The notes under the pieces are model-generated. The model ran no database searches. It was not told the origin of the DNA and saw only the letters and a list, made by a program, of their open reading frames with translations. From Miltoncostaea oceani (GTDB taxonomy: Bacteria > Actinomycetota > Thermoleophilia > Miltoncostaeales > Miltoncostaeaceae): a stretch of DNA of 64,000 bases. Position numbers and translations under genes: made by a program. Location: NCBI RefSeq assembly GCF_018141545.1, contig NZ_CP064356.1:2989001-3053000 (forward strand), in the 5' to 3' direction. Below, piece by piece: positions 9,144-18,280 of the stretch (position 1 is its first letter; every line of letters starts with the position of its first letter).

Positions 9144-9334
9144 AAGAAACCCCCTTGTATCCGCGGCCAGTTGTTGCTAGCTGGCTAGGGCGGTGAGCCT
9201 CGGGGGGGTGTGGACGGACGAACAACTAGTCGAACGTCGAGGTCTTCTGGACCTCCGACCAGTTGACGAGTGATAACGAACCTGACCGGGGTCGGAAACT
9301 TCGCCGGACGACGCGGGCACGACGGGAGCGTCTC
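9144..9334. promoter_or_regulatory. Upstream region of the CslA/GlxA-like operon with repeated AGTTG motifs
   Basis: This non-coding stretch separates the glycan operon from sucCD. It holds three related words: CCAGTTGTTG at 9167-9176, its inverted form GAACAACTAG at 9220-9229, and CCAGTTGACG at 9259-9268. There is also a short inverted repeat GAGGTC/GACCTC at about 9239-9255. The arrangement could be a regulator binding region. I do not see a convincing -35/-10 pair. Confidence 0.3.
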
Positions 9335-9372
9335 GGATGGCGCGACGGCGGAGGTACGCCGCCGCGCCATCC
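9335..9372 (-). terminator. Terminator of sucCD
   Basis: A 16-base stem (9335-9350 with 9357-9372) with one mismatch and a 6-base loop lies a few bases after the sucD stop codon. There is no T-run, as is common for terminators in very GC-rich actinobacteria. Confidence 0.65.
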
Positions 9373-9379
9373 GGGCGCG

Positions 9380-10249
9380 TCAGCCCAGCTGCTCCTTGAC
9401 GATCTGCGCGACGGCGGTCGGGCTCTCGCCCACCCGCACGCCCCGCGCCTCGAGCGCCTCCTTCTTGGCCTGCGCCGTGCCGCTGGAGCCGGTGATGATG
9501 GCTCCGGCGTGGCCCATCTGCTTGCCCGGGGGGGCCTGGAAGCCGGCGACGTAGCCGACGACCGGGGTGGACATGTTCGCCGCGATGTAGTCCGCGGCGC
9601 CCTCCTCCTCCGCCCCTCCGATCTCGCCGACCATGACCACCAGATCGGTGTCCGGGTCGTCCTCGAAGCGGGCGAGCATGTCGATGAACGAGCTGCCCAC
9701 GACGGGGTCGCCGCCGATGCCGACGACGGTGCTCTGGCCGATCCCGAGGAGCGCCAGCTCCTTGGAGATCTGGTAGGTCAGCGTGCCGCTGCGGCTGACC
9801 AGCCCGACCCGGCCCGGCTCGAACACCTGCGTCGGCATGATCCCGACGGTGGCGATGCCGGGGCTGATGACGCCCGGGCAGTTCGGGCCGATGAGCGTCT
9901 TGCTCCCGCGCTTCAGGTGCGTGTAGACCCGGAGCATGTCGTGCGCCGGGATGCCCTCGGTGATGCAGACGACGACCTCGACGGGGCTGTCGAGCGCCTC
10001 GAGGATCGCGTCGGCGGCGAACCGCGGCGGCACGAAGACCATGGCCGTGTTGGCCCCGGTCTCCTGCGCGGCGTCGTCCACCGAGTTGAAGACGGGGATG
10101 CCGTCCACGTCCTGGCCGGCCTTGCCCGGCGTGACCCCGGCGACGACCTGCGTGCCGTAGGCCTTGTTGCGGGTCGCGTGGAACGCGCCCTCACGACCGG
10201 TGATGCCCTGCACCACGAGCTTGGTCGATGCGTCGACGAGGATGCTCAT
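9380..10249 (-). CDS. sucD: Succinate-CoA ligase, alpha subunit
   Basis: This 289-residue subunit binds CoA and carries the phosphohistidine in the ligase that converts succinyl-CoA to succinate with formation of ATP or GTP. The CoA-binding Rossmann start ([15 protein letters not shown]), [11 protein letters not shown] and the active-site histidine in KQMGHAGAI are all intact. The start codon ATG 10249 overlaps the sucC stop (ATGA), so the two subunits are translationally coupled. Length is normal for the family. Confidence 0.96.
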   Translation of the reverse strand: MSILVDASTKLVVQGITGREGAFHATRNKAYGTQVVAGVTPGKAGQDVDGIPVFNSVDDAAQETGANTAMVFVPPRFAADAILEALDSPVEVVVCITEGIPAHDMLRVYTHLKRGSKTLIGPNCPGVISPGIATVGIMPTQVFEPGRVGLVSRSGTLTYQISKELALLGIGQSTVVGIGGDPVVGSSFIDMLARFEDDPDTDLVVMVGEIGGAEEEGAADYIAANMSTPVVGYVAGFQAPPGKQMGHAGAIITGSSGTAQAKKEALEARGVRVGESPTAVAQIVKEQLG

Positions 10250-11394
10250 GCGTTCTCCTTCGCCAGTTCGACGGCTCGTCGGGCGGCGGAGAGCATCGTC
10301 TCCTCGACCACCACGTTGGACGGGGCACGCTCCCTGATGATCGCGCGGCCCGCGTCCTCGTTCGTGCCGTCCAGGCGCACCACGATGGGCAGGGTCGTGC
10401 CCAGCCGCTCGAGGGCGGTGAGCAGGCCCTCCGCGACCTCGTCGCAGCGGGTGATGCCGCCGAAGATGTTCACCAGCAGCGCCTTGACCTTCTCGTCGCT
10501 CAGCAGCACCTCGAGGGCGGTGACGACCTCGTCGGCCTTCGAGCCGCCACCCGCGTCCAGGAAGTTCGCGGGACGGCCGCCGGCCAGGGCGACCACGTCG
10601 AGGGTGCTCATCACGAGCCCCGCGCCGTTGCCGAGGATGCCGACGTCGCCGTCGAGCTTGACGTAGGTCACGCCCCGCTCGCGGGCCATCTTCTCCTGGG
10701 GGTCGTCCGGGGAGACGTCGCCGATCTCGGAGAGCTCCGGGTGCCGGTGGACGGCGTTGCCGTCGATCGTCACCTTCGCGTCGAGGGCGATCACGCGGTC
10801 GTCCTCGGTGAGGACGAGCGGGTTGATCTCGACGAGCATCGCGTCGAGCGACACGAAGGCGTCGTAGAGCGTCCCGAGGATCGAGATGACGCCCTTGATG
10901 GCCTCCTCGTCGATCCCCGCGTGGTAGGTCAGCCAACGGGCGTCGTGCGCCTGGAAGCCGATCAGCGGGTCGATGTGGCGGCGCACCAGCGCCCCTGGGT
11001 TCGACACGGCCACCTCTTCGATGTCCATGCCGCCGACGGCGGAGAGCATCACCAGCGGACGCCGTGCGGCGCGGTCGAACGTGACCGAGGCGTAGTACTC
11101 CCGCTTGATCGCGGAGGCCTCCTCGATCCAGACGCTCTTGACCGTGTGCCCGCGGATGTCCATGCCGAGGATCGCCTCGGCGTGCTTCTGCGCCTCGTCC
11201 GGGGACTCGGCGAGCTTGATGCCGCCGGCCTTTCCGCGGCCACCGATCTGCACCTGCGCCTTGACGACGACGCGCCCGCCGATCGACTCCGCGGCCGCCC
11301 GTGCGGCCTCCGGGGTCTCGGCGACCTCGCCACGGGGAATCTGGATCCCATGGCCGGCCAGAAGGCGTTTGCCCTGATACTCGAGAAGATCCAC
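10246..11394 (-). CDS. sucC: Succinate-CoA ligase (ADP/GDP-forming), beta subunit
   Basis: This is a 382-residue ATP-grasp subunit of the TCA cycle succinyl-CoA synthetase. I chose GTG 11394 because AAGGAG lies about 6 bases upstream and the product then begins VDLLEYQGKRLL, the usual N-terminus; an upstream ATG at 11460 would add an unconserved Arg/Pro leader. Visible signatures are VKAQVQIGGRGKAGG (nucleotide binding), EINPLVLTEDD, and NIFGGITRCDEVA near the C-terminus, the beta-subunit signature. It is co-transcribed with sucD. Confidence 0.95.
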   Translation of the reverse strand: MDLLEYQGKRLLAGHGIQIPRGEVAETPEAARAAAESIGGRVVVKAQVQIGGRGKAGGIKLAESPDEAQKHAEAILGMDIRGHTVKSVWIEEASAIKREYYASVTFDRAARRPLVMLSAVGGMDIEEVAVSNPGALVRRHIDPLIGFQAHDARWLTYHAGIDEEAIKGVISILGTLYDAFVSLDAMLVEINPLVLTEDDRVIALDAKVTIDGNAVHRHPELSEIGDVSPDDPQEKMARERGVTYVKLDGDVGILGNGAGLVMSTLDVVALAGGRPANFLDAGGGSKADEVVTALEVLLSDEKVKALLVNIFGGITRCDEVAEGLLTALERLGTTLPIVVRLDGTNEDAGRAIIRERAPSNVVVEETMLSAARRAVELAKENA

Positions 11395-11591
11395 GCGGCT
11401 CCTTATCGCCGGATGACGTGCCCGGGGCCGTGCCCCCCAAGTCGGGCGGACGCACCCCACGGCACACGGCCGTCGGCCATCCTATCCGCCGGGGACCCCC
11501 CACAGGGGGCGTCGCCCCCCGGTCGTCGCCACCCCTCTCGACTTTCGGTTGTTCACCTCCGGCCGGAAATCCGTGAGACTGCGGAGGTCAC
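11395..11591. promoter_or_regulatory. Divergent intergenic region between sucC and the exopolysaccharide locus
   Basis: This 197-base region separates the divergently transcribed sucC (minus) and GNAT gene (plus). A strong AAGGAG for sucC and GGAGG for the plus gene lie at its two ends. It must carry promoters for both directions; TAGGAT on the minus strand near 11480 is a possible -10. No clear -35 pairs can be defended. Confidence 0.35.
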
Positions 11592-12362
11592 ATGACACGC
11601 ACCCTCTCCAACGACCGGGCCGCGGTGCTCGTCGAGGCGGTCCGACGGGTCATCGACGGGGTCCGGCGGCGTGCCGTGACCGTGGCTGGTGCCTACCGCC
11701 GCCTCGGGGTCGCGGGCGCCGCCGTCGCGATCGCCGGCCGCCTCCCCCGCCGCCTCGTCAGCGTCCAGTGGTACGAGCTGCACGAGACGATCACGCCCGG
11801 CGTCCCCGTGGTGCCGCCGTGGCCGGACACCCGGACGGCGGGGACCGACGACGTCGCCGCCCTCGCCGCCGCCGGCCAGGCGACGGCCGACGACATCCGG
11901 GGGCGCCTGCGCAACGGCGACACCGCCTACCTCGCCTACGACGCGGGCGAGCCGATCGGCTACCTCTGGCTGCGCGCCCGCAGCTGGCGGGAGGACGACA
12001 CCGAGTTCGTGCTGCAGGACGACGAGCGCTGGGCCTACGACTCGTTCGTGGTGCCCGCCCACCGCGGCCGCCGGATCGCCCCCGCGGTGACCGTGCACGC
12101 GATGGCCGAGCTGCGGCGCGCCGGCGTGCGGCGCGTCCTGTCGGTGATCGACCGCCTCAACGAGGCGTCGCTGCGCGCGTCGCGCCGGTACGGGGCGCGC
12201 CTCATCGGCACGTTCCTGACGGTCGCGCTGCCGGGCCTCGTGGTCGTGCGCGAGCAGCCGCCCGACGGGGGGCGCGCCGCCTGGTCGCTCCACCGCCGCC
12301 ACGGCCCCATCGTGCGCACGCCTCCCCCGTCGGCGCCGCCCCCCTCCGGCGCCGCGACGTGA
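11592..12362 (+). CDS. GNAT-family N-acetyltransferase
   Basis: This is a 256-residue acetyl-CoA-dependent transferase. A GGAGG ribosome site precedes ATG 11592. The GNAT core lies at about 110-215; motif A (YDSFVVPAHRGRRIAP) supplies the pyrophosphate-binding loop. The N-terminal 75 residues are basic and may bind a membrane or partner. It overlaps the next acetyltransferase-like gene by GTGA and opens the exopolysaccharide cluster, so a role in acetylating a sugar precursor or lipid-linked intermediate is plausible. The acceptor is unknown. Confidence 0.75.
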   Translation: MTRTLSNDRAAVLVEAVRRVIDGVRRRAVTVAGAYRRLGVAGAAVAIAGRLPRRLVSVQWYELHETITPGVPVVPPWPDTRTAGTDDVAALAAAGQATADDIRGRLRNGDTAYLAYDAGEPIGYLWLRARSWREDDTEFVLQDDERWAYDSFVVPAHRGRRIAPAVTVHAMAELRRAGVRRVLSVIDRLNEASLRASRRYGARLIGTFLTVALPGLVVVREQPPDGGRAAWSLHRRHGPIVRTPPPSAPPPSGAAT

Positions 12363-13558
12363 GGAGCACGACCGCGGCGGATCACGGCGCGTGGACCGAC
12401 GCCCCGACCATCCCCGGCGTCGAGCCGCTCACCGCCGGCCTCGAACGCGAATGGGACGAGCTCGCGCGCGCGAGCGACGCGTCCCCGTTCCTGCGTCCCG
12501 CCTACCTGCGCCTGTGGCGGGCGTCGTTCGACGCGGACGGCCGCCCGCCGGACGTCGTCGTCGCCCGGCGGGAGGGCCGGCTCGCCGGGGCCCTCCCCGT
12601 CAGCCGCGACGGCGGGCGCGTCGGCCCCCCCGGCAACTTCGAGACCCCCGCCGGCGGGATCGTCGCGGGCGACCCCGTCGCCGCGGCCGTCGTCGCGCGC
12701 GGGCTCCTGGAGTGGGGCGCGCGGCGCGTCGACTTCCACCACATCCCCGCGGCGGGCGCGTCGCGGCAGGCGATCGAGCGCGCCGCCGTCATCGGCGGGC
12801 ACCGCGTCGTCCGCCGCGTGACGATGCGCAGCCCCGTCGCCGACACCGTCGGCGGGTGGGAGGCGTACTGGGGGGCCCGGTCCCGCAACCTCCGCCACAA
12901 CGTCGAGCGCTGCCGGCGGCGGGCTCGCGAGGCGGGCGAGCTGACGTTCGACGTGCACCACGCGTTCGCGCCCGGCGAGCTCGCCCGGCTCCTGGAGGAG
13001 GGCTTCGCGGTCGAGGGCTCCGGGTGGAAGACCGCCCAGGGCACCGCGATCCTCACGAGCCCCCGCACCCGCCGCTACTACACCGACCTGGCGGGGTGGG
13101 CCGCCGACGAGGGCTGGCTGCGCCTCTCGTTCCTGCGCATCGACGGCCGGCCGATCGCGTTCTGCCTCGGCGTCGAGGCGTTCGGGGTCCACGACGCCCT
13201 CAAGATGGGCTACGACGTCGCCGTCGCCCGCCTGTCGCCCGGGATGATGCTGCTCGACGCCCTGATCCGGCGCGCCTTCGAGACCGGCCTGACCCGCTTC
13301 GACTTCGCCGGGCACGACGAACAGTACAAGCTCGCGTGGGCGACGGGCACCGAGGACCAGGTGTCGTTGTCCGTCTTCCCGCCGACCCCCGGGGGCCGCC
13401 TCGCGTACCGGACGGAGCGGACCCGCATCGCCCTCGCCGAGAGCCCGCTGAGGCCATTCCTGCGACCCGCCGCGGTCGCCCTACGGGGCGCCGCCGCCCG
13501 GGTCCGCCCGCGGCGCGGCCCTCACGAAGACTCGGCCGCCGGCCGAGAGACACCATGA
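12359..13558 (+). CDS. CelD/BcsL-type acetyltransferase (GNAT fold)
   Basis: This 399-residue protein belongs to the double-GNAT family found in cellulose and exopolysaccharide gene clusters (CelD/BcsL, Acetyltransf_6). GTG 12359 overlaps the upstream stop (GTGA). The C-terminal half has the family pattern: an Arg-rich helix (NLRHNVERCRRRAREAG), WKTAQGTAI, the central LSFLRIDGRPIAFCLGVEAFG strands and a late FDFAGHDEQYKLAWATG segment. It may acetylate or amino-acylate a sugar residue during repeat-unit assembly. A second member of the same family is at 33040-34128. The promoter of the next gene lies 56-61 bases after its stop codon. Confidence 0.8.
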   Translation: MRSTTAADHGAWTDAPTIPGVEPLTAGLEREWDELARASDASPFLRPAYLRLWRASFDADGRPPDVVVARREGRLAGALPVSRDGGRVGPPGNFETPAGGIVAGDPVAAAVVARGLLEWGARRVDFHHIPAAGASRQAIERAAVIGGHRVVRRVTMRSPVADTVGGWEAYWGARSRNLRHNVERCRRRAREAGELTFDVHHAFAPGELARLLEEGFAVEGSGWKTAQGTAILTSPRTRRYYTDLAGWAADEGWLRLSFLRIDGRPIAFCLGVEAFGVHDALKMGYDVAVARLSPGMMLLDALIRRAFETGLTRFDFAGHDEQYKLAWATGTEDQVSLSVFPPTPGGRLAYRTERTRIALAESPLRPFLRPAAVALRGAAARVRPRRGPHEDSAAGRETP

Positions 13559-13614
13559 CGCGGATGCCGCGCGCACGGGCGACCGGCGCATGCGGGACGC
13601 GATCCGATCGGGAG

Positions 13615-13620
13615 TAGAGT
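13615..13620 (+). promoter_or_regulatory. -10 element TAGAGT of an apparently leaderless promoter
   Basis: TAGAGT is followed by 7 bases and then the ATG at 13628. There is no ribosome-binding site, and the spacing places the transcription start at or next to the A of the ATG. This matches the TAnnnT leaderless arrangement common in Actinobacteria. Confidence 0.5.
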
Positions 13621-13627
13621 CGACCGA

Positions 13628-15238
13628 ATGTCATTCAACGGAGTGACCCCGCCGGGGGCGGCCTCGCGCGGCTTCGACCGCGGCTGGGTGCGCGAGCCCG
13701 AGAGCCGTGGCGGCCTCAGCCGTTACATCGCCGTCGCGCGCGACCACTGGCGCCTCATGCTGGTGCTGATCGCGTTCGTCGTCGGCGCCGCCATCCTCGC
13801 GGTGAGCCTGTCGTCCAAGACCTACGAGGCCGAGGCGCTCCTCAGCGTCTCCCCCGTGTCGAGCAACGACACCCGCTTCGACGGCATCAGCGTCATCCGC
13901 GAGACCAGCGTCCCCGGACGTGACGTCGAGACGCTCGCGCGGCTCGTGAAGACGATCCCCGTGGCGCAGGCGGCGGCGAACTCCCAGGGTGTCAGCGGCA
14001 GCCCGCAGGCCCTCCTCTCCAAGGTCGTGGTCACCCCGATCGGCGGCAGCTTCCTGGTCTCGGTCACGGCGAGCGACGAGACCGCCGAGGGCGCCGCCGC
14101 CCTCGCGAACGCCTTCGCGTCCGGCGCGGTCACGGTGCGCTCCGCCCAGTTCCGCGAGCAGGTCGAGAGCGAGATCGAGTCCGTCAACGCACAGATCGCC
14201 GACGGCGTCGGCCTGCCCGAATCGACGATCGCCCAGCTCAACGAGCGCCTCGCCTCCCTGCAGGCGCTGCGCGGCGCGAACGACCCGTCGGTCCAGCTCG
14301 AGACCCAGGCCACCGTCCCCGACTCGCCGACCACCCCGCCGCTCAAGCTGATCATCGCCATCGCCCTCGTCGTCGGCGTCATCGTCGCCTTCGGTGGCGC
14401 CGTCGCGGTGGACACCGCCAGCAGCCGCGTCCGCACCGAGGGCCAGCTCTCGGAGCGCTTCAACCTCCCGGTCCTCGCCCGCGTGCCGAAGGGCCGCCCC
14501 GGCGCCGGCGCCGCGGGGACGGCCGACGCCTACCGCGACCTCGCCCAGGCGATCGCCGTGCTCCGTCGCGACCCCCACCGGCCCCGCTCGCTGCTGTTCA
14601 CCAGCGCCGGCGACTCGGAGAGCCGCACGACCGTCGCCATCGAGACGGCCCGCACCCTCGCCGACGCCGGCCAGCGCGTGCTGCTCGTCGACGCCGACCT
14701 CCGCCAGCCGACCGTCGCCCGCTCGCTCGGCCTGACGCCGGCGAACGGCACCGGCTCGGTGCTGATGGGCCGCGTGCCGCTCGAGGCCGCCGCCCAGGAG
14801 CTCCCCGGCTTCCGCGGCACCCTTGAGGTGCTGTCCGGCGCCGACGCCGACTCGGCCGCCGCCGTCGTCGCGATGTCGCCGGCCATCATCGGCCAGCTGC
14901 TCGACGCGGCCGCGACATGGGCCGACTTCATCATCTTCGACGGCGCCCCCCTCGGCACCGTCGCCGACGCCGTGCCCGTCGCGACCACCGTCGACGACGT
15001 GATCGTCGTCATCCGCCGCGGCGAGACCGAGCTGTCGCGGCTCGCCCGCCTGTCGGACCTGATGCTGCGGTACGAGATCGTCCCGCGCGGCCTCGCGCTG
15101 GTCGACTGGCCCCGCCGCACCCGCACCCGCAGCGACGACGTCGTGTCGGAGCGCGTCCCCGAGGGACGCTCCCGCACCCCGCGCGGCACGAGCTCGGTGC
15201 CGGACCCGGGCACCCCGCGGACCCCGCGCACCCGATGA
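13628..15238 (+). CDS. Polysaccharide chain-length determinant with degenerate tyrosine-kinase domain (Wzz/CpsD-like)
   Basis: This is a 536-residue membrane protein of the Wzz/BY-kinase class that controls polymer length and export. A Wzz domain sits between two membrane segments (about 37-58 and 238-260). The cytoplasmic P-loop domain begins near 315. Walker A should read GxxxxGKT/S but here is TSAGDSESRTT (325-335), with Arg333 where the catalytic lysine belongs. Walker A' (VLLVDADLRQP, Asp355 and Asp357) and the Walker B-like IIFDGAPLG are kept. The C-terminus lacks the usual tyrosine cluster. It may be a pseudokinase that only binds nucleotide or acts structurally. The gene is preceded by TAGAGT and the Wzx-Wzy gene follows after 30 bases. 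Confidence 0.82.
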   Translation: MSFNGVTPPGAASRGFDRGWVREPESRGGLSRYIAVARDHWRLMLVLIAFVVGAAILAVSLSSKTYEAEALLSVSPVSSNDTRFDGISVIRETSVPGRDVETLARLVKTIPVAQAAANSQGVSGSPQALLSKVVVTPIGGSFLVSVTASDETAEGAAALANAFASGAVTVRSAQFREQVESEIESVNAQIADGVGLPESTIAQLNERLASLQALRGANDPSVQLETQATVPDSPTTPPLKLIIAIALVVGVIVAFGGAVAVDTASSRVRTEGQLSERFNLPVLARVPKGRPGAGAAGTADAYRDLAQAIAVLRRDPHRPRSLLFTSAGDSESRTTVAIETARTLADAGQRVLLVDADLRQPTVARSLGLTPANGTGSVLMGRVPLEAAAQELPGFRGTLEVLSGADADSAAAVVAMSPAIIGQLLDAAATWADFIIFDGAPLGTVADAVPVATTVDDVIVVIRRGETELSRLARLSDLMLRYEIVPRGLALVDWPRRTRTRSDDVVSERVPEGRSRTPRGTSSVPDPGTPRTPRTR

Positions 15239-15268
15239 CCGGGCAGGCCCCGCCGAGGCCGTAGGACG

Positions 15269-18262
15269 ATGGCCCGGAGCGACGAGACGCTCCGCCCTGC
15301 GCCCGTCCCGGCCGGGGCGGGGCTGCCGCGCAGGACCACGAGCGTCGCCGGCCAGACCGCGCTGATCCTGGGGTCGCGCGTGGTCGGCGCCGTCTCGACG
15401 GCGGTCCTGACGATCGTGCTCGCGCGCCTGCTCGGGCTCGACGGGTACGGCGACTACGCGCTCGCGCTGACCATCGCGACCCTCGCCGCGACGTTCGCGT
15501 CGCTGGGCGTCGACTCGGCGACGTCCCGCTACGTGGCCGACGGCTACAACAGCGGCCGCGGCATCGCCGGCGTGATCATGACCGGCCTGCGCCTCCGCAC
15601 CGTGATCGCGGGCGTCGTCTTCGGCCTCCTGATCATCCTCGCGGAGCCGCTCGCGTCGCTGTTCGGCGAGGCGAGCCTCGCCAACGCCGTCCGCGCCGCC
15701 GCGATCGCCCTGTTCTTCAGCGCCGGCTTCTCGTGGCTCAGCGGGATCTACGAGGGCGTCCAGCAGGGACTGATGCTCGCCCTCATGTCGGTGGTGAAGG
15801 CGGTCGTCGAGTTCGCCATCGTCCTCACCGTCCTCGTGATGGGCTTCGGCGTCGCCGCCGCGCTCCTCGGCAACGCCGTCAGCTACGCCGCCGCCGTCCT
15901 CGTCGGCCTCTACGTGATGCGCCCCTACCTGAAGAGGCGGGCGGGCATCCCCGAGGTCCACGCCACCAGCGGCGAGATCCTCCGGTACGGCAACCACATC
16001 TGGCTCGCGGGCGTCGCGTGGCTGCTGTTCGAACGCGTCGACCTGGTGCTGCTCGGCGTGTTCATCGACACCGACGCCGTCGGCCTCTACGACGCCCCCT
16101 GGAGGGTCGCGACGATCCTCGGGCTGCTGGGCCTGAGCCTCGCCTCGTCCGTCACCCCGCGCATCGCGTCGGTCGACCCCGCGGACGCCGGGAAGCTGCT
16201 GACGAAGGCGCTGCGCGTCTCGCTGATCTTCTACGTGGTGCTGGGCACGATCACCGCCGTCGCCGCCGGCGACCTCATCACCGCCCTCCTCGGCGACGAG
16301 TTCGCCCGCAGCGCGACCGTGCTGAGGGTGCTGCTGCCCTACCTCGTGCTGATCGGGCTCGCGCCGATCCTGTCGCGCGCGCTCGACTACATCGGCGTCG
16401 CCGCGGTGCGGAAGTGGATCGCCCTGGGGGCCTTCCTCATCAACCTGATCCTGGACCTCATCCTCATCCCGACGATCGGCCTGCTGGGCGCCGCGATCGG
16501 CACCAACGTCGCGATCTTCGCGTTCGTCGCCGGCCACTACGTCCTCGTCGCCCGCAGCATCCCGCTCGACGAGAAGTCGCTCCTCGGCACGCTCGCGCGC
16601 TCCGCCGCCGCCGCCGCCGCCGGCGGGGTCGCGTGCCTGCTGGTCCTGGTCCTGCCGGGGCCCGCCCTGGTGCTCCTGGCGATCGCCTTCCCGTTCGGCA
16701 TCATCGTCGCCGCGACCGTCCTCATCGCGATGGGCGAGACCCGCGACGACGACGTCACGATCCCCTCCCAGCTCCGGCCCCTCACCGACCTGCTCGGCCG
16801 GGACATCGCCTGGCGGGAGAAGCTCGCGTCGCCGAACACGATGCTCTCGGTCGCCGCGGCGTTCGTCGCCCTCGTCATCGGCGCCGGCGTGGGCCGCTCG
16901 CCGCTCCTGGTCGTCGGGGCGATGGTCGGCCTCGCCCTGATCGCGCTGCTCCTCTCCGACATCACCGTCGGCGTCGTCGCGTTCGTGCTGATCCAGCCGC
17001 TCGCGCTGGTGGTCGGCGGCGGGGAGTCGCTGATCTCCAAGGGCGCGGGCGTGATCCTGCTGGTCACGTGGCTCGTGTCGCTGCGGTACCCGTCGTCGCG
17101 CAAGCGCTACCTGGGCTTCCTCTCGAACAACCCTCTGCTGGCCGTCCTGATCACGGTCTTCATGGGCTGGTGCGTCGCGTCGATGCTCTGGTCCATCAAC
17201 CAGTCGTTCTCGATCGAGGCGATCCAGCGGTACGCGCTCGGGTTCCTCCTGCTGGTCATCGTGTTCACCGCGACCCGCGACCGCCGCTCGGCGATCCTCA
17301 TCGCGGGGGCGTTCTCGATCAGCGCGACGGTCTCGACGCTGGTCGGCATGGCGTTGGGGAACCGCATCGAGGGGCGGCTCGTCGGGACGTTCGCCGACGC
17401 CAACGAGTACGCGGCGTTCTGCGTGCCGGCGCTCCTGATCGCGGCGGCGTTCGCGTCGACCGCCTCCACCCCCCTGCGCCGGATGGCGTTCGCGTTGTCG
17501 GGCCTGATCTGCGGCCTCGGCATCGTCCTCTCCGGGTCGCGCGGCGGGATCATCGCGATCGGGGCGGCCCTGATCGTCTGGACGATCTTCGGCGGGCGCT
17601 GGCGCATGCGCGTGCTCACCGCGGGCGTGGCGGTCGCGCTGCTCCTCGTCGGCTACGTCAACATCGCGGCGTCACCCGCCACGAAGGCCCGCTTCGCCAC
17701 CCTCACCCAGGGCGAGCAGTACGGCGCGAGCGCCGGCACCGGGCGGGCCGACATCTGGCAGGTCGGCCTGCGCGCCTACCGCGACCACCCCACCAAGGGC
17801 GCGGGCATCGGCACCTACACCGAGGCGACGCCCCGCTACCTGGCGCGCCCCGGCCTCGTGCGTCGCGGCGACTTCTTCACCGAGACGCCGAAGGTCGCCC
17901 ACAACATGTACCTCCACATCCTCGTGGAGATCGGGACGGTGGGGCTCGTGCTGTTCATGAGCATCGTCCTCACCTGCCTGGCGGCGGCGGTGCGGGCGGC
18001 GCAGCTCTTCAAGCGCGCCGGCGACGTGACGCTCGAGCTCATCAGCCGGACCCTGCTCGCGGGCACCGTCGGGCTCCTGGTCGCCGACTTCTTCATCTCC
18101 GGCCAGTACCAGCGGATCCTCTGGATCCTGCTCGGCCTGTGCGTCGGGATGCTCGGCGTCGCACGCACCCTGCTCCCCGCCCGCGGCGCAGGCGACGTGC
18201 CGCTCGACGACCCGTCGCCGCCGGTGCGGGGCGAGGAGCGCACGCCGGCCGGCGTCGCCTGA
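15269..18262 (+). CDS. Fused Wzx-type flippase and Wzy-type polymerase / O-antigen ligase-like protein
   Basis: This is a 997-residue integral membrane protein from one uninterrupted frame. Residues about 25-490 are a polysaccharide flippase (MATE/MOP superfamily): SVAGQTALILGSRVVGAVST start, 12-14 membrane segments, and the flippase-typical WLLFERVDLVLLGVF and LLGAAIGTNVAIF. A short soluble linker (about 490-520) leads to a second 12-helix unit with the O-antigen ligase/Wzy signature: GSRGG near 755, TGRADIWQVGL and HPTKGAGIGTY in the large external loop. In most bacteria these are separate proteins. It would flip the lipid-linked repeat unit and polymerise it in one complex. ATG 15269 has AGGACG upstream. 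The gene follows the chain-length protein. Confidence 0.88.
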   Translation: MARSDETLRPAPVPAGAGLPRRTTSVAGQTALILGSRVVGAVSTAVLTIVLARLLGLDGYGDYALALTIATLAATFASLGVDSATSRYVADGYNSGRGIAGVIMTGLRLRTVIAGVVFGLLIILAEPLASLFGEASLANAVRAAAIALFFSAGFSWLSGIYEGVQQGLMLALMSVVKAVVEFAIVLTVLVMGFGVAAALLGNAVSYAAAVLVGLYVMRPYLKRRAGIPEVHATSGEILRYGNHIWLAGVAWLLFERVDLVLLGVFIDTDAVGLYDAPWRVATILGLLGLSLASSVTPRIASVDPADAGKLLTKALRVSLIFYVVLGTITAVAAGDLITALLGDEFARSATVLRVLLPYLVLIGLAPILSRALDYIGVAAVRKWIALGAFLINLILDLILIPTIGLLGAAIGTNVAIFAFVAGHYVLVARSIPLDEKSLLGTLARSAAAAAAGGVACLLVLVLPGPALVLLAIAFPFGIIVAATVLIAMGETRDDDVTIPSQLRPLTDLLGRDIAWREKLASPNTMLSVAAAFVALVIGAGVGRSPLLVVGAMVGLALIALLLSDITVGVVAFVLIQPLALVVGGGESLISKGAGVILLVTWLVSLRYPSSRKRYLGFLSNNPLLAVLITVFMGWCVASMLWSINQSFSIEAIQRYALGFLLLVIVFTATRDRRSAILIAGAFSISATVSTLVGMALGNRIEGRLVGTFADANEYAAFCVPALLIAAAFASTASTPLRRMAFALSGLICGLGIVLSGSRGGIIAIGAALIVWTIFGGRWRMRVLTAGVAVALLLVGYVNIAASPATKARFATLTQGEQYGASAGTGRADIWQVGLRAYRDHPTKGAGIGTYTEATPRYLARPGLVRRGDFFTETPKVAHNMYLHILVEIGTVGLVLFMSIVLTCLAAAVRAAQLFKRAGDVTLELISRTLLAGTVGLLVADFFISGQYQRILWILLGLCVGMLGVARTLLPARGAGDVPLDDPSPPVRGEERTPAGVA

Positions 18263-18280
18263 CCCGCCCCCGCCCGGCGG

